Positions 7,482-14,645 of a stretch of DNA of 15,443 bases are shown one piece after another. The stretch spans positions 1-15,443 of the forward strand of contig CAMCIP010000026.1 in NCBI GenBank assembly GCA_945874855.1. Reading direction: 5' to 3'. Below the pieces are notes generated by a model. That model had not been told where the DNA came from, made no database searches, and saw nothing but the letters and a program-made list of their open reading frames with translations. Within the stretch, counting starts at the first letter, position 1. Every line of letters begins with the position of its first letter. This stretch comes from Brevundimonas vancanneytii. GTDB taxonomy: Bacteria; Pseudomonadota; Alphaproteobacteria; Caulobacterales; Caulobacteraceae. The position numbers were made by a program, and so were the translations under genes.

Positions 7482-8282
7482 GTGAGCGATCTGATCGAGC
7501 GGCGGCGCGAGGGCGCGATCGAGGTCTGGACCCTGAGCCGGCCCGACCGGCTGAACGCCCTGCCGGACCTCGAGGACGGCGAGGCCTTCGCCGCCGCCTG
7601 CGCCGCGGTGAACGCCGACATGGGCGTGCGCTGCGTGGTCCTGACCGGCGCCGGGCGCGCCTTCTCCGCCGGCGGCGACCTGAAGGCCATGAAGGACAGG
7701 CGCGACCTGTTCGCCGGCCCGGGGGCCGAGATCCGCGACCGCTATCGCCGCGTCGTGCACCGCATCGTGCGGTCGCTGTACGGGCTGGAGGTGCCGCTGG
7801 TCACGGCCGTCAACGGGCCGGCCATGGGCCTGGGCTGCGACGTGGCCGGCCTCGGCGACGTGAAGATCGCCAGCGACCGCGCCGTGTTCGGCATCCCCTT
7901 CCTGAAGCTGGGCATCGTGCCGGGCGACGGCGGGGCCTGGCTGATGCCGCGCCATATCGGCTATGCGCGCGCCGCCGAACTGCTGTTCACCGGCCGGTCG
8001 ATCGATGCCGAAACCGCCGAGCGCTGGGGTCTGGTCAATCGGGTGGTGGCCCATGAACGGCTGATGGACGAGGCCATGGAGACGGCCGGCCAGATCGCGG
8101 CCCAGGCGCCCCATGCCCTGCGCATGGCCAAGACCCTGATGCGTCAGGGCCGCGATGTGAGCTTTGACCAGATGCTGGAGATGACGGCCGCCATGCAGGC
8201 CCTGGCCCACCTGACCGACGACCACGCCGAGGGCGTGGCCGCGGTGCTGGAGAAGCGCGAGGCCGACTTCCGCGGCGGCTGA
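7482..8282 (+). CDS. Crotonase-fold enoyl-CoA hydratase/isomerase family protein
   Basis: The crotonase family acts on acyl-CoA thioesters in the cytoplasm. Start: ATG 7476 directly abuts the only ribosome site, CGGAG at 7471-7475, whereas GTG 7482 is correctly spaced from it, so GTG is preferred, giving 266 aa (usual 255-270). Oxyanion-hole segments are visible as RAFSAGGDLKAM (59-70) and AVNGPAMGLGCDVA (109-122), followed by the substrate-pocket stretch FGIPFLKLGIVPGDGGAW (136-153). Aligned by motif with classical enoyl-CoA hydratase, the two catalytic glutamates are replaced by Asp120 (in GCD) and Phe140 (in IPF), while Asp149 sits in PGDGG. A plain hydratase reaction is therefore doubtful; an isomerase, hydrolase or lyase activity is possible. 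The fold is secure, the substrate unknown. It converges on the exporter operon with 4 bp between stops. Confidence 0.88.
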   Translation: MSDLIERRREGAIEVWTLSRPDRLNALPDLEDGEAFAAACAAVNADMGVRCVVLTGAGRAFSAGGDLKAMKDRRDLFAGPGAEIRDRYRRVVHRIVRSLYGLEVPLVTAVNGPAMGLGCDVAGLGDVKIASDRAVFGIPFLKLGIVPGDGGAWLMPRHIGYARAAELLFTGRSIDAETAERWGLVNRVVAHERLMDEAMETAGQIAAQAPHALRMAKTLMRQGRDVSFDQMLEMTAAMQALAHLTDDHAEGVAAVLEKREADFRGG

Positions 8283-8286
8283 GCCG

Positions 8287-9294
8287 TCAGGTCGTCGGGC
8301 GCATGGCGCGGTCGGGGCCGACGCCGGTGACGTTGGGGCGAGCGGCACCGGCGGTCTGGCCGGGCTTCATGAACTTGACCAGGACGCGCTGGCCGATCAG
8401 CAGGGGCGCGTCGTCATAGGCGACCACCACCTCGACCACCCGCTCGTCCGAGCGCTGGGACGGGTCGTCCGAGGCCAGTTTGCGGGCGCCGAAGACGGCG
8501 GCGCGGCGCAGGACGCGACCGACATAGACCTTGGACGGATCGCCCTCGGGGCTGATCTCGACCTGCTGGCCGACAGTGATGTTGGGGATGTCGGCCTCGA
8601 CGATCTCGGCGCGGACGATGCGGGGCGCGTCGGGCTCCAGATCGAACATGGTCGAGACGTTCAGGGTCGAGGCACCGGCGCCGGGGTTGGCGTAGCGGCG
8701 CACGATGCGGCCGCTCATGGGCGCGCGGATGACGGTGAGTTCCAGATTGTAGGCGGCCTCGGCCAGGCGAGCGCGCGCGGTCTGGATGGCGGCGTTCTGG
8801 CTCTGCAGCCGGGCCTCGGCCGAGGCCACCGCGTCGCGGGCCTGGTCGATGCGCTGGGCGGCGACGAAGTTGGAGTCGACCAGGGCCGACAGGCGCTCAA
8901 GCTCACGCCGGGCCGTCGACAGCTCGACGCGGATGGAGGCCAGCTGGGCCTCGGTCTGGGCCACCTCGGCACTGGCGCGGCTGTAGGCCAGGCGGGCCTC
9001 GTCGTCCTCCTGACGGGCCAGGATCTGGCCGGCGACGACCAGGTCGCCCTCCTGGACCATGACCTCGCGCACGATGCCGCCGCGGCGGGCCGCGATCTGG
9101 ACGATGCCGCCCTCCACGTCCGCCTTGCCGTTGGCGACGGCGGAATAGGGGCTCTCGGGGGCGTTGGCCGCGGCCTTCTCGTCCGCCGCCTTCTTGGCCA
9201 CGCCCTGCGACTGCATGAACATGAAGCCGCCGACCAACAGCACGATCAGCAAAAGGCCGATCCAGGTGCGCTTTTTCTTCAGGAATCCGGGCAT
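8287..9294 (-). CDS. HlyD-type periplasmic adaptor (membrane fusion protein) of an ABC exporter
   Basis: 335 aa. Residues 6-8 are KKK, followed by one transmembrane helix (11-27), so the protein is inner-membrane anchored with its body in the periplasm. A split lipoyl-like domain (GGIVREVMVQEGDLVVAGQILARQED, 72-97, and APMSGRIVRR, 191-200) flanks a long coiled-coil hairpin (about 98-182). At the hairpin tip the TolC-contact pattern R-x3-L-x6-S appears as R134, L138 and A145, so the serine is replaced by alanine. A beta-barrel domain with IVEADIPNITVGQQVEI (231-247) follows. It would bridge the inner-membrane ABC pump to an outer-membrane channel. It is the third gene of the operon, 24 nt after the ATPase gene. 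The nearest named system is DevB of DevBCA. No outer-membrane factor gene is in the window. Confidence 0.92.
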   Translation of the reverse strand: MPGFLKKKRTWIGLLLIVLLVGGFMFMQSQGVAKKAADEKAAANAPESPYSAVANGKADVEGGIVQIAARRGGIVREVMVQEGDLVVAGQILARQEDDEARLAYSRASAEVAQTEAQLASIRVELSTARRELERLSALVDSNFVAAQRIDQARDAVASAEARLQSQNAAIQTARARLAEAAYNLELTVIRAPMSGRIVRRYANPGAGASTLNVSTMFDLEPDAPRIVRAEIVEADIPNITVGQQVEISPEGDPSKVYVGRVLRRAAVFGARKLASDDPSQRSDERVVEVVVAYDDAPLLIGQRVLVKFMKPGQTAGAARPNVTGVGPDRAMRPTT

Positions 9295-9318
9295 GGGCGG
9301 GTCTTTCGGCTCAGGTCT

Positions 9319-10071
9319 TCAGTGGTGCGCCAGGGTGGCGTCAGGGTCGGGCACGCGGCGTTGGTCGTCGATGATGATGCCGTCTTCCAGCTTGATCACC
9401 CGGTCGGCCCAGGCCTCGAGGCGCGGGTCGTGGGTCACGCAGATGACGGCGGCGCCGTGTTCGCTGGCGGCGCGGCGCAGCAGTTTGATCACGATCTGGC
9501 CGTTCTCGCCGTCGAGGGCGGAGGTCGGCTCGTCGGCGAAGAGGATCTTGGGGTCCTTGGCGAGGGCGCGGGCGATGGCCACGCGCTGCTTCTCGCCGCC
9601 GGACAGGGACGAGGGCCGCTGGTGCAGACGCGGGCCGAGGCCGACCTCCTCCAGCGCGGCCTTCGCCCGCTTGCGGGCGTCGCCGTCGGACAGGCCCTGG
9701 AACCTCAGCACGGTCTCGACCTGCTGCAGGGCGGTCAGGGCCGGGAACAGGTTGAAGCCCTGGAAGATGAAGCCGCAGTGATCGAGGCGGAACTTGTCGA
9801 TCCGGCCGGACGACAGCTTCCACAGGTCGTCGACGTCCAGCGCATCCACGCGGCCCTCCTCGGGGCGCAGCAGGCCGGACAGGGCGGCGATCAGGGTCGA
9901 CTTGCCCGACCCCGACGGCCCCATGACCATGGTCAGGTCACCATGCCGGGCGTCGAAGTCCACGCCCTTGAGCACCTCGATGAAGGTGCGGCCGGTCTTG
10001 AACCGCTTGCGCAGCCCCCTGGCCTCGATGGCGAATTCGCCGTGCTTTCCGTGAACCTTGGTCGTCATCAT
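9319..10071 (-). CDS. ABC exporter ATP-binding protein (MacB/DevA/LolD-like)
   Basis: 250 aa from ATG 10071; ATG 10068 is a second in-frame start one codon later. All ABC ATPase motifs are intact: Walker A GPSGSGKST (51-59), Q-loop at FIFQGFNLFP (101-110), signature LSGGEKQRVAIARALA (156-171), Walker B ILFADEPTSALD (176-187) and the switch His in CVTHDP (211-216). The FQGFNLFPALTA and EKQRV forms belong to the MacB/LolD/DevA subgroup, which works with FtsX-type permeases. The permease stop and this ATG overlap as ATGA, indicating translational coupling and a 1:1 complex. The protein powers export from the cytoplasmic face. The frame is open upstream to 10509, but that part is the permease gene read out of frame. 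Confidence 0.94.
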   Translation of the reverse strand: MMTTKVHGKHGEFAIEARGLRKRFKTGRTFIEVLKGVDFDARHGDLTMVMGPSGSGKSTLIAALSGLLRPEEGRVDALDVDDLWKLSSGRIDKFRLDHCGFIFQGFNLFPALTALQQVETVLRFQGLSDGDARKRAKAALEEVGLGPRLHQRPSSLSGGEKQRVAIARALAKDPKILFADEPTSALDGENGQIVIKLLRRAASEHGAAVICVTHDPRLEAWADRVIKLEDGIIIDDQRRVPDPDATLAHH

Positions 10072-11240
10072 CGCAGCAGGTCCGCCGGTTGGCTGTTCTT
10101 GAGCACGCCCATGGAGAGCAGGCCGGACAGCATGGCGATCAACACCAGCCCGCCGCCGACGATCATCAGCAGGATGGGCGGCAGGGCGATGATCACCGCA
10201 TTGCTGAGGGCGAACCACTGGACCAGAAGGGTCAGGCCTATGGCCGCCAGCACCCCCACGATCCCGACCCAGAAGCTCAGTTCCATGACGATGCGGCGCA
10301 GGGAGCCCATGCCGACGCCGAGCGCCCGCAGGGAGGCGAACTCCTTGATGTTGGCCATGATGGCCCCACGCAGGGTCTGCCAGGTGATGGCCACGCCGAT
10401 GATGGTGCCCAGCACGACGCAGCCGCCGATGATGATGACCAGAATGCCTTCCTCGAACATGGCCGAGGCATTGGCGTCGGCCAGCTCCTGGCGGGTCCAG
10501 GCCTTCCACTGATCCCCGCCCAGGTCGTTCAGTTGGGCGGCGACGATCCCGGCGCGCGCGGGGTCGCGGATCTTGATCATGAGGGGGCCGACGCGCGGCC
10601 CGGTGTCAGCCTGGCCGACCATGCGCAGGGTGTCGCGCGACATGACGATGGTCGACTGCATCATGTTGGGATAGCCGCGGGTCACGCCGACGACGGTCAC
10701 GGTCTGGCCGTTGTACAGGGCTTTGTCGCCCAGCTTGACCCCGAGCTTGGTCAGGGCCGTCTCGTCGACCGCCACCGTGTAGGGCTGGCGCAGGGCGTCG
10801 ACCAGTTCCTGGGAATAGTCCTGCGGAATGGTGACGGCGCCGGGCGTGGTGTCGATGATCGAGGTCTGGACGAACTGCTGGCGCGGGGCGCCCTGTTTGG
10901 CGCGCTCGGCCTGGGACATGGTGGGGTCGTAGTTCTTGACGCTCTGGAAGCTGCCGCCGGCGCCGTCCAGCGGCAGGACCTCGACCACCTCGGGATGGCG
11001 ATAGGCCAGGGGGATGAACCGCCGCGGCACGCCGGACGGGCCGCCGATGAGGCTCTTGGCCCCCGGCTGCATGATCATGATGTCGGCACCCGACCGCTCG
11101 ATCGTGGCGGTAAAGCCCTTGCCGATGCCGATGAAGACCCCGGTCATGGCCAGGACCAGCAGGCCCGACAGGGCCAGGGCCATGACGGCGGCCATGTAAC
11201 GGCGCCACTCATAGAGCAGCGTTGCAAGCGCGAGCGACAT
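10068..11240 (-). CDS. FtsX-domain ABC transporter permease (DevC-like)
   Basis: 390 aa. The N-terminus MSLALATLLYEWRRYMAAVMAL carries the first membrane helix (about 14-37) and resembles DevC-family permeases. A large periplasmic domain (about 40-270) follows. Three more helices lie near 277-305, 316-345 and 350-380, ending with NSQPADLLR, the usual FtsX-type terminus. Such permeases drive mechanotransmission: ATP hydrolysis pushes substrate from the periplasm or inner leaflet through an adaptor to the outer membrane. DevBCA of cyanobacteria exports glycolipids, but the substrate here is unknown. AGGGG lies 10 bases before the ATG. It is the first gene of the operon and overlaps the ATPase gene by 4 bp. 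Its promoter region shows a dyad centred in a 19-bp spacer. Confidence 0.92.
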   Translation of the reverse strand: MSLALATLLYEWRRYMAAVMALALSGLLVLAMTGVFIGIGKGFTATIERSGADIMIMQPGAKSLIGGPSGVPRRFIPLAYRHPEVVEVLPLDGAGGSFQSVKNYDPTMSQAERAKQGAPRQQFVQTSIIDTTPGAVTIPQDYSQELVDALRQPYTVAVDETALTKLGVKLGDKALYNGQTVTVVGVTRGYPNMMQSTIVMSRDTLRMVGQADTGPRVGPLMIKIRDPARAGIVAAQLNDLGGDQWKAWTRQELADANASAMFEEGILVIIIGGCVVLGTIIGVAITWQTLRGAIMANIKEFASLRALGVGMGSLRRIVMELSFWVGIVGVLAAIGLTLLVQWFALSNAVIIALPPILLMIVGGGLVLIAMLSGLLSMGVLKNSQPADLLR

Positions 11241-11268
11241 TCGCTTCGTGTTCCCCTGTACGTGGCCC

Positions 11269-11299
11269 GGTATAGGCCCGTCAGGGACGGGCGAGCCAA
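11269..11299 (-). promoter_or_regulatory. Candidate promoter of the ABC exporter operon with MerR-like operator
   Basis: On the minus strand, TTGGCT (11299-11294) and TATACC (11274-11269) resemble -35 and -10 boxes, separated by 19 bp. The perfect dyad GCCCGTC/GACGGGC (11276-11292, centre CCT) lies exactly in the middle of the spacer. A long spacer filled by a dyad is the arrangement used by MerR-family activators, which often control efflux pumps. Each box matches its consensus at only about four of six positions. No regulator gene is in the window. Confidence 0.45.
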
Positions 11300-11338
11300 G
11301 TTAAATCGGGGTAAGGCGCAGGGGCGGCCCACGGACCC

Positions 11339-11367
11339 TTGCCCCCCGCCGCGCCCGGATGGATAGT
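11339..11367 (+). promoter_or_regulatory. Candidate sigma-70 promoter of the S46 peptidase gene
   Basis: TTGCCC (11339-11344) and GATAGT (11362-11367) with a 17-bp spacer; each matches four of six consensus bases. It would start transcription near 11374, placing the leader hairpin at the very 5' end of the mRNA. A weak prediction. Confidence 0.3.
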
Positions 11368-11376
11368 TACGGTGTA

Positions 11377-11399
11377 ACGCCGCGAAGGGTTCGCGGCGT
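11377..11399 (+). promoter_or_regulatory. 10-bp perfect stem-loop in the S46 peptidase leader
   Basis: ACGCCGCGAA and TTCGCGGCGT pair perfectly around GGG, ending 2 bases before the ribosome site GGAG (11402-11405). No T-run follows, so it is not a terminator. It could stabilise the mRNA 5' end or tune access to the ribosome site. Confidence 0.5.
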
Positions 11400-11415
11400 C
11401 CGGAGCCTTTCACCC

Positions 11416-13488
11416 ATGAAATTCCGATCCCTTCGCCTGTCCCTGGCTCTGTCTGCGGTCATGGCCGTCGCGCCCATGGTCGCCGTGCCCGGCGTGGCCG
11501 TGGCGCGTGAAGAGGGCATGTGGACCTTCGACAACTTCCCGCTCGCGACCGTGAACCAGAAGTACGGCCTGAGCCTGGACCAGGCGTGGCTGGACCGGGT
11601 GCGGCTGGCCTCGGTGCGGATCCAGGGCTGTTCGGCCAGCTTCGTCTCGCCGGAGGGCCTGATCCTGACCAACCACCACTGCGTGGTCGGCTGTCTGCAG
11701 GAACTGTCGTCGCCGGAGACCGACTATGTCGCGGACGGCTTCCTGGTCGACACGCGCGAGGAAGAGAAGAAATGCCCCGGCCAGACCGCCGAGGTGCTGA
11801 CCGACATCGTCGACGTCACCGACCGGATGCTGATGGCGGGCGTGGGCATGCAGGGCCAGGACTTCGCCCGGGCGCGCCAGGCCGAGGTGGCCCGCATCGC
11901 CCAGGAGAACTGCGCCGGCGATCCGAAGCTCAACTGCCAGGTGGTCGACTTCTACCGCGGCGGCCGGTTCGCCCTGTACAAGTACCGCCGCTATGACGAC
12001 GTGCGCATCGCCTTCGCGCCCGAGTTCCAGGCGGCCTTCTTCGGCGGCGATCCGGACAATTTCAACTTCCCGCGCTACGCCCTCGATGCGTCCTTCCTGC
12101 GGGCCTATGAGGACGGCCGGCCGGTCGCCACGCCCAATCACCTGAAGTGGAACGCCAATGCCCCGCGCGAGGGCGAGCCGACCTTCGTGGTGGGCAACCC
12201 CGGCTCCACCTCGCGCTTGCTGACCATGAGCCAGCTGGAGCGGCTGCGCGACCAGCAGCTGCCGGTGACGCTGATCCAGGCGTCGGAACTGCGCGGCCGG
12301 TTCCTGGCCTATGCGGCCTCCGGCGAGGAGGCCAAGCGGGTCTCGGTCGATCCGATCTTCGGCCTGGAGAACAGCTTCAAGGCCCAGTACGGCCAGCACC
12401 AGGCCCTGCTGGATCCCGGCTTCATGGCCACCAAGCGCGAGGAAGAGGCCCGGCTGCGGGCCGCGGTCGAGGCGGACCCGGCGCTGAAACAGCGGATCGG
12501 GGATCCCTGGACCGAGCTGGAGACGATCCAGGGTGTCGCGCGGGACCTGTATCTGCCGTGGCGGCAACTGGTCCAGAGCGCCGGCGGGGGCTCCACCCTG
12601 TTCAGCTATGCCCGCGCCATCGGCCGGGCCTCGGCCCAGAACGCCGGCGGCCAGCTGACGGCCGAGCGCAAGGCCCAGCTGGAAACCGCCCTCGGGGAAG
12701 AAACGCCGATCTACCTCGAGATGGAGGAGATCCGGCTCGGCTACTGGCTGTCCAAGACCCGGGAATATCTGACGGTCGACCATCCCCAGGTGAAGGCCCT
12801 GCTGGGCAAGGAGAGCCCGGAAGGCCTGGCCGACCGCGTGGTCGCCGGCACCCGCCTGACGGATCCGGCCTTCCGCGTCGCGGCCCTGTCGATGACGCCG
12901 GAGGAGCTGGCCGCCGCCGATCCCCTGATCGCCTGGGTCATGGCCAATGATGCGGCCGCCCAGGCCATGGGGGGCGAGTGGAACCAGAAGGTCACCATCC
13001 CGACCGCCCAGGCCGCCGAGCGCGTGGCCCAGGCCCGGTTCGCCGTCTATGGCTCCAACATCTATCCGGACGCCACCTTCACCCTGCGCATCTCCTACGG
13101 CGCGGTGCAGGGCTGGTCCTATCGCGGGGTGGACGTCCCGGCCTTCACCCGGATCGGGGGTCTGTTCGATCGCCACACGGGCGCCGAGCCGTTCAACGCC
13201 GCGTCGGCCTTCCTGGCCGCCGAGGGGCGGGTGAACAAGGATCTGGTCTATAATTTCGCCTCGACCAACGACATCATCGGCGGCAACTCCGGCTCGCCCG
13301 TGATCAATGCGCGCGGCGAGGTGATCGGGGCTGCCTTCGACGGCAACATCCACTCCCTGGGCGGCAATTTCGGCTATGACGCCGCCCTGAACCGGACAGT
13401 GTCGGTGTCGACCGCCGCCATCACCGAGTCCTTGCGGGTGGTCTATCCGCAGCCGCGACTGCTCAGGGAACTGGGCGTCCGCGGCTGA
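11416..13488 (+). CDS. Secreted S46-family dipeptidyl-peptidase (DPP7-type specificity residue)
   Basis: 690 aa from ATG 11416, typical for S46 (about 700). The frame is open to 11359, but MKFRSLRLSLALSAVMAV begins a signal peptide (cleavage near AVA-REE, residue 30) and GGAG lies 10 bases upstream. The chymotrypsin-like double barrel is marked by GCSASFVSPEGLILTNHHC, giving His88, and by RYALDASFLR, with Asp224 as likely catalytic Asp. IIGGNSGSP gives nucleophile Ser625. An alpha-helical domain (about 250-550) is inserted, as in the family, and closes the cleft to make it an exopeptidase releasing dipeptides in the periplasm. Eighteen residues after Ser625, FDGN has Gly643; DPP11 enzymes have Arg there (FDRN) and cleave after Asp/Glu. 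Gly suggests hydrophobic P1 preference as in DPP7. It is monocistronic. Confidence 0.93.
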   Translation: MKFRSLRLSLALSAVMAVAPMVAVPGVAVAREEGMWTFDNFPLATVNQKYGLSLDQAWLDRVRLASVRIQGCSASFVSPEGLILTNHHCVVGCLQELSSPETDYVADGFLVDTREEEKKCPGQTAEVLTDIVDVTDRMLMAGVGMQGQDFARARQAEVARIAQENCAGDPKLNCQVVDFYRGGRFALYKYRRYDDVRIAFAPEFQAAFFGGDPDNFNFPRYALDASFLRAYEDGRPVATPNHLKWNANAPREGEPTFVVGNPGSTSRLLTMSQLERLRDQQLPVTLIQASELRGRFLAYAASGEEAKRVSVDPIFGLENSFKAQYGQHQALLDPGFMATKREEEARLRAAVEADPALKQRIGDPWTELETIQGVARDLYLPWRQLVQSAGGGSTLFSYARAIGRASAQNAGGQLTAERKAQLETALGEETPIYLEMEEIRLGYWLSKTREYLTVDHPQVKALLGKESPEGLADRVVAGTRLTDPAFRVAALSMTPEELAAADPLIAWVMANDAAAQAMGGEWNQKVTIPTAQAAERVAQARFAVYGSNIYPDATFTLRISYGAVQGWSYRGVDVPAFTRIGGLFDRHTGAEPFNAASAFLAAEGRVNKDLVYNFASTNDIIGGNSGSPVINARGEVIGAAFDGNIHSLGGNFGYDAALNRTVSVSTAAITESLRVVYPQPRLLRELGVRG

Positions 13489-13511
13489 CGCCCGGCACCG
13501 CTGACGTCAGG

Positions 13512-13546
13512 GGCCCCTCGCCGGCGACGGCGGGGGGCCTCTTCGT
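13512..13546 (+). terminator. Probable terminator after the S46 peptidase gene
   Basis: GGCCCCTCGCC pairs with GGCGGGGGGCC over 11 positions (one T-G pair) around loop GGCGAC, followed by the imperfect T-rich TCTTCGTT. It fills the gap between two convergent genes and may slow polymerases from both sides. Confidence 0.65.
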
Positions 13547-14176
13547 TCAGCCGACCCCCCAGCCACGCGGGCGCGGCACGGCGCGGCCGCGGGTCAGGAG
13601 CCACACCCCCCAGGCCCCGCGCATCAACAGCCAGATGACGAGGCCGAAAAGGACGAAGACGCCCAGATTGACGACGATCAGGATGGCGCCCAGCACGGCG
13701 ACGATCGCGGCCGTCCAGAGGGTGCGCAGCTGGTAGACGTGGTGGCTGGCCCAGGGTTCCTGGTCCGGCGGGTCGCGAAACACCACCGCCGCCAGACCGA
13801 CCACGGCCGAGGCCCCCAGGGTCGGCACGGCGAACAGGATCAGGGCATAGACGGCGTGGAGGCCCATCGGCGCCCCGGCCGGCGGCGTCTTCTGCCGCGC
13901 ACCGAATCCGGCGGGGGCGGGGGCAGGGGAGGGGGCGTTCGCCGCCTTGGGAGGCGCGGCGGGGGCGGCGGTCACGGCCGGGGGCGCGGGTTCCGGCTCG
14001 ATTGCGACCGGCTCAGGCGCAGGTTCGACCGCGGGCGGCGGTGCGGGTTCCGGGGCGCGGGGACGACCGATCAGGGCCTCCGGAGACGCAAAGCCGACGG
14101 CGGCGTCCAGATCGGACTCGTCGCCGGCGCCCGGGAGTGGGCCGTTCGGGGTCTCGCGGTCGCCGGTTTCGGCCAT
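13547..14176 (-). CDS. COG3671/DUF4870-like membrane protein with Pro/Ala-rich N-terminal tail
   Basis: 209 aa from ATG 14176, with AGGA 8 bases upstream. Residues 1-105 are disordered-looking and dominated by Pro, Ala and Glu (PEPAPPPAVEPAPEP type from 42). The rest has a hydrophobic helix near 108-133, a short polar loop with SHHVYQLRTLW (144-154), then two closely spaced helices (155-194). It ends LLTRGRAVPRPRGW. The H-x3-Q-x-R-T-x-W motif and the R-G-x5-P-x-GW ending fit the small inner-membrane family called COG3671 or DUF4870, of unknown function. Normal members are only about 110-130 aa, so the long Pro-rich tail is an addition. It follows folB on the same strand after 68 bp and may share its transcript. 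Function cannot be assigned. Confidence 0.75.
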   Translation of the reverse strand: MAETGDRETPNGPLPGAGDESDLDAAVGFASPEALIGRPRAPEPAPPPAVEPAPEPVAIEPEPAPPAVTAAPAAPPKAANAPSPAPAPAGFGARQKTPPAGAPMGLHAVYALILFAVPTLGASAVVGLAAVVFRDPPDQEPWASHHVYQLRTLWTAAIVAVLGAILIVVNLGVFVLFGLVIWLLMRGAWGVWLLTRGRAVPRPRGWGVG

Positions 14177-14244
14177 GGTCGGTTCCTGGACTCTCCCCGC
14201 CGATTGTGCCGGGCGCGGGCGCCGCGCGCAACGGCCGTCGGGTC

Positions 14245-14637
14245 TCAGCGGCCGAGATGCACCTCGCAGCCCGCGGCGGCGGCCCCTTCCAGCGCCCCCG
14301 GCTTCTCGACGCGGACCTTCGCCGTCCGCACCCGGTCGTCGGCCAGACAGGCATGGGCCAGCCGCTCGGCGAAGGTCTCGATCAGCTCCATATGCCCCTC
14401 GGCCACCAGGGCCAGGGCGGCGGCGCGCACCGCCTCATAGTTGACCGTGTCGGCCAGGTGCCGCACCGGGCCGGGGGCCAGTTCCAGCGTCACGTCGACG
14501 ATCAGGGTCTGGGTGCGGCCGCGCTCGTGCGCATAGTGGCCGATCTCGGCCTGCAGGGTCAGGCCGCGCACGGTCACGGTCAGGGCGTGATGGCGCATCT
14601 GGGGTGCGGCACCGGCGGTGAGGGGAAGGGCGGACAT
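14245..14637 (-). CDS. folB: Dihydroneopterin aldolase
   Basis: Cleaves 7,8-dihydroneopterin to 6-hydroxymethyl-7,8-dihydropterin and glycolaldehyde in folate synthesis, cytosolic, as a homo-octamer. 130 aa from ATG 14637 (family 115-130). Diagnostic segments are VRGLTLQAEIGHYAHERGRTQ (23-43; Glu38 aligns with the substrate-binding/catalytic Glu region), ADTVNYEAV (62-70), HMELIETFAERLA (82-94) and the conserved Lys112 in VEKPGAL. ATG 14637 lies 8 nt after the stop of the SDR gene and has only a weak GAAG ribosome site, so translation is probably coupled. An internal ATG at codon 14 would remove only a non-conserved leader. Co-location with a pteridine-reductase-like SDR supports a pterin/folate unit. 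Confidence 0.93.
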   Translation of the reverse strand: MSALPLTAGAAPQMRHHALTVTVRGLTLQAEIGHYAHERGRTQTLIVDVTLELAPGPVRHLADTVNYEAVRAAALALVAEGHMELIETFAERLAHACLADDRVRTAKVRVEKPGALEGAAAAGCEVHLGR

Positions 14638-14645
14638 GGGCGGCT

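Noticed and set aside
11359..11415. ATG 11359 as start of the S46 peptidase
   Set aside because: It would place 19 residues before a good signal peptide and run through the leader hairpin; ATG 11416 has a ribosome site.
9322..13353. Long antisense frames opposite the exporter and S46 genes (up to 647 codons)
   Set aside because: Same codon-bias effect: no domains, no ribosome sites, and the sense strand carries intact families.
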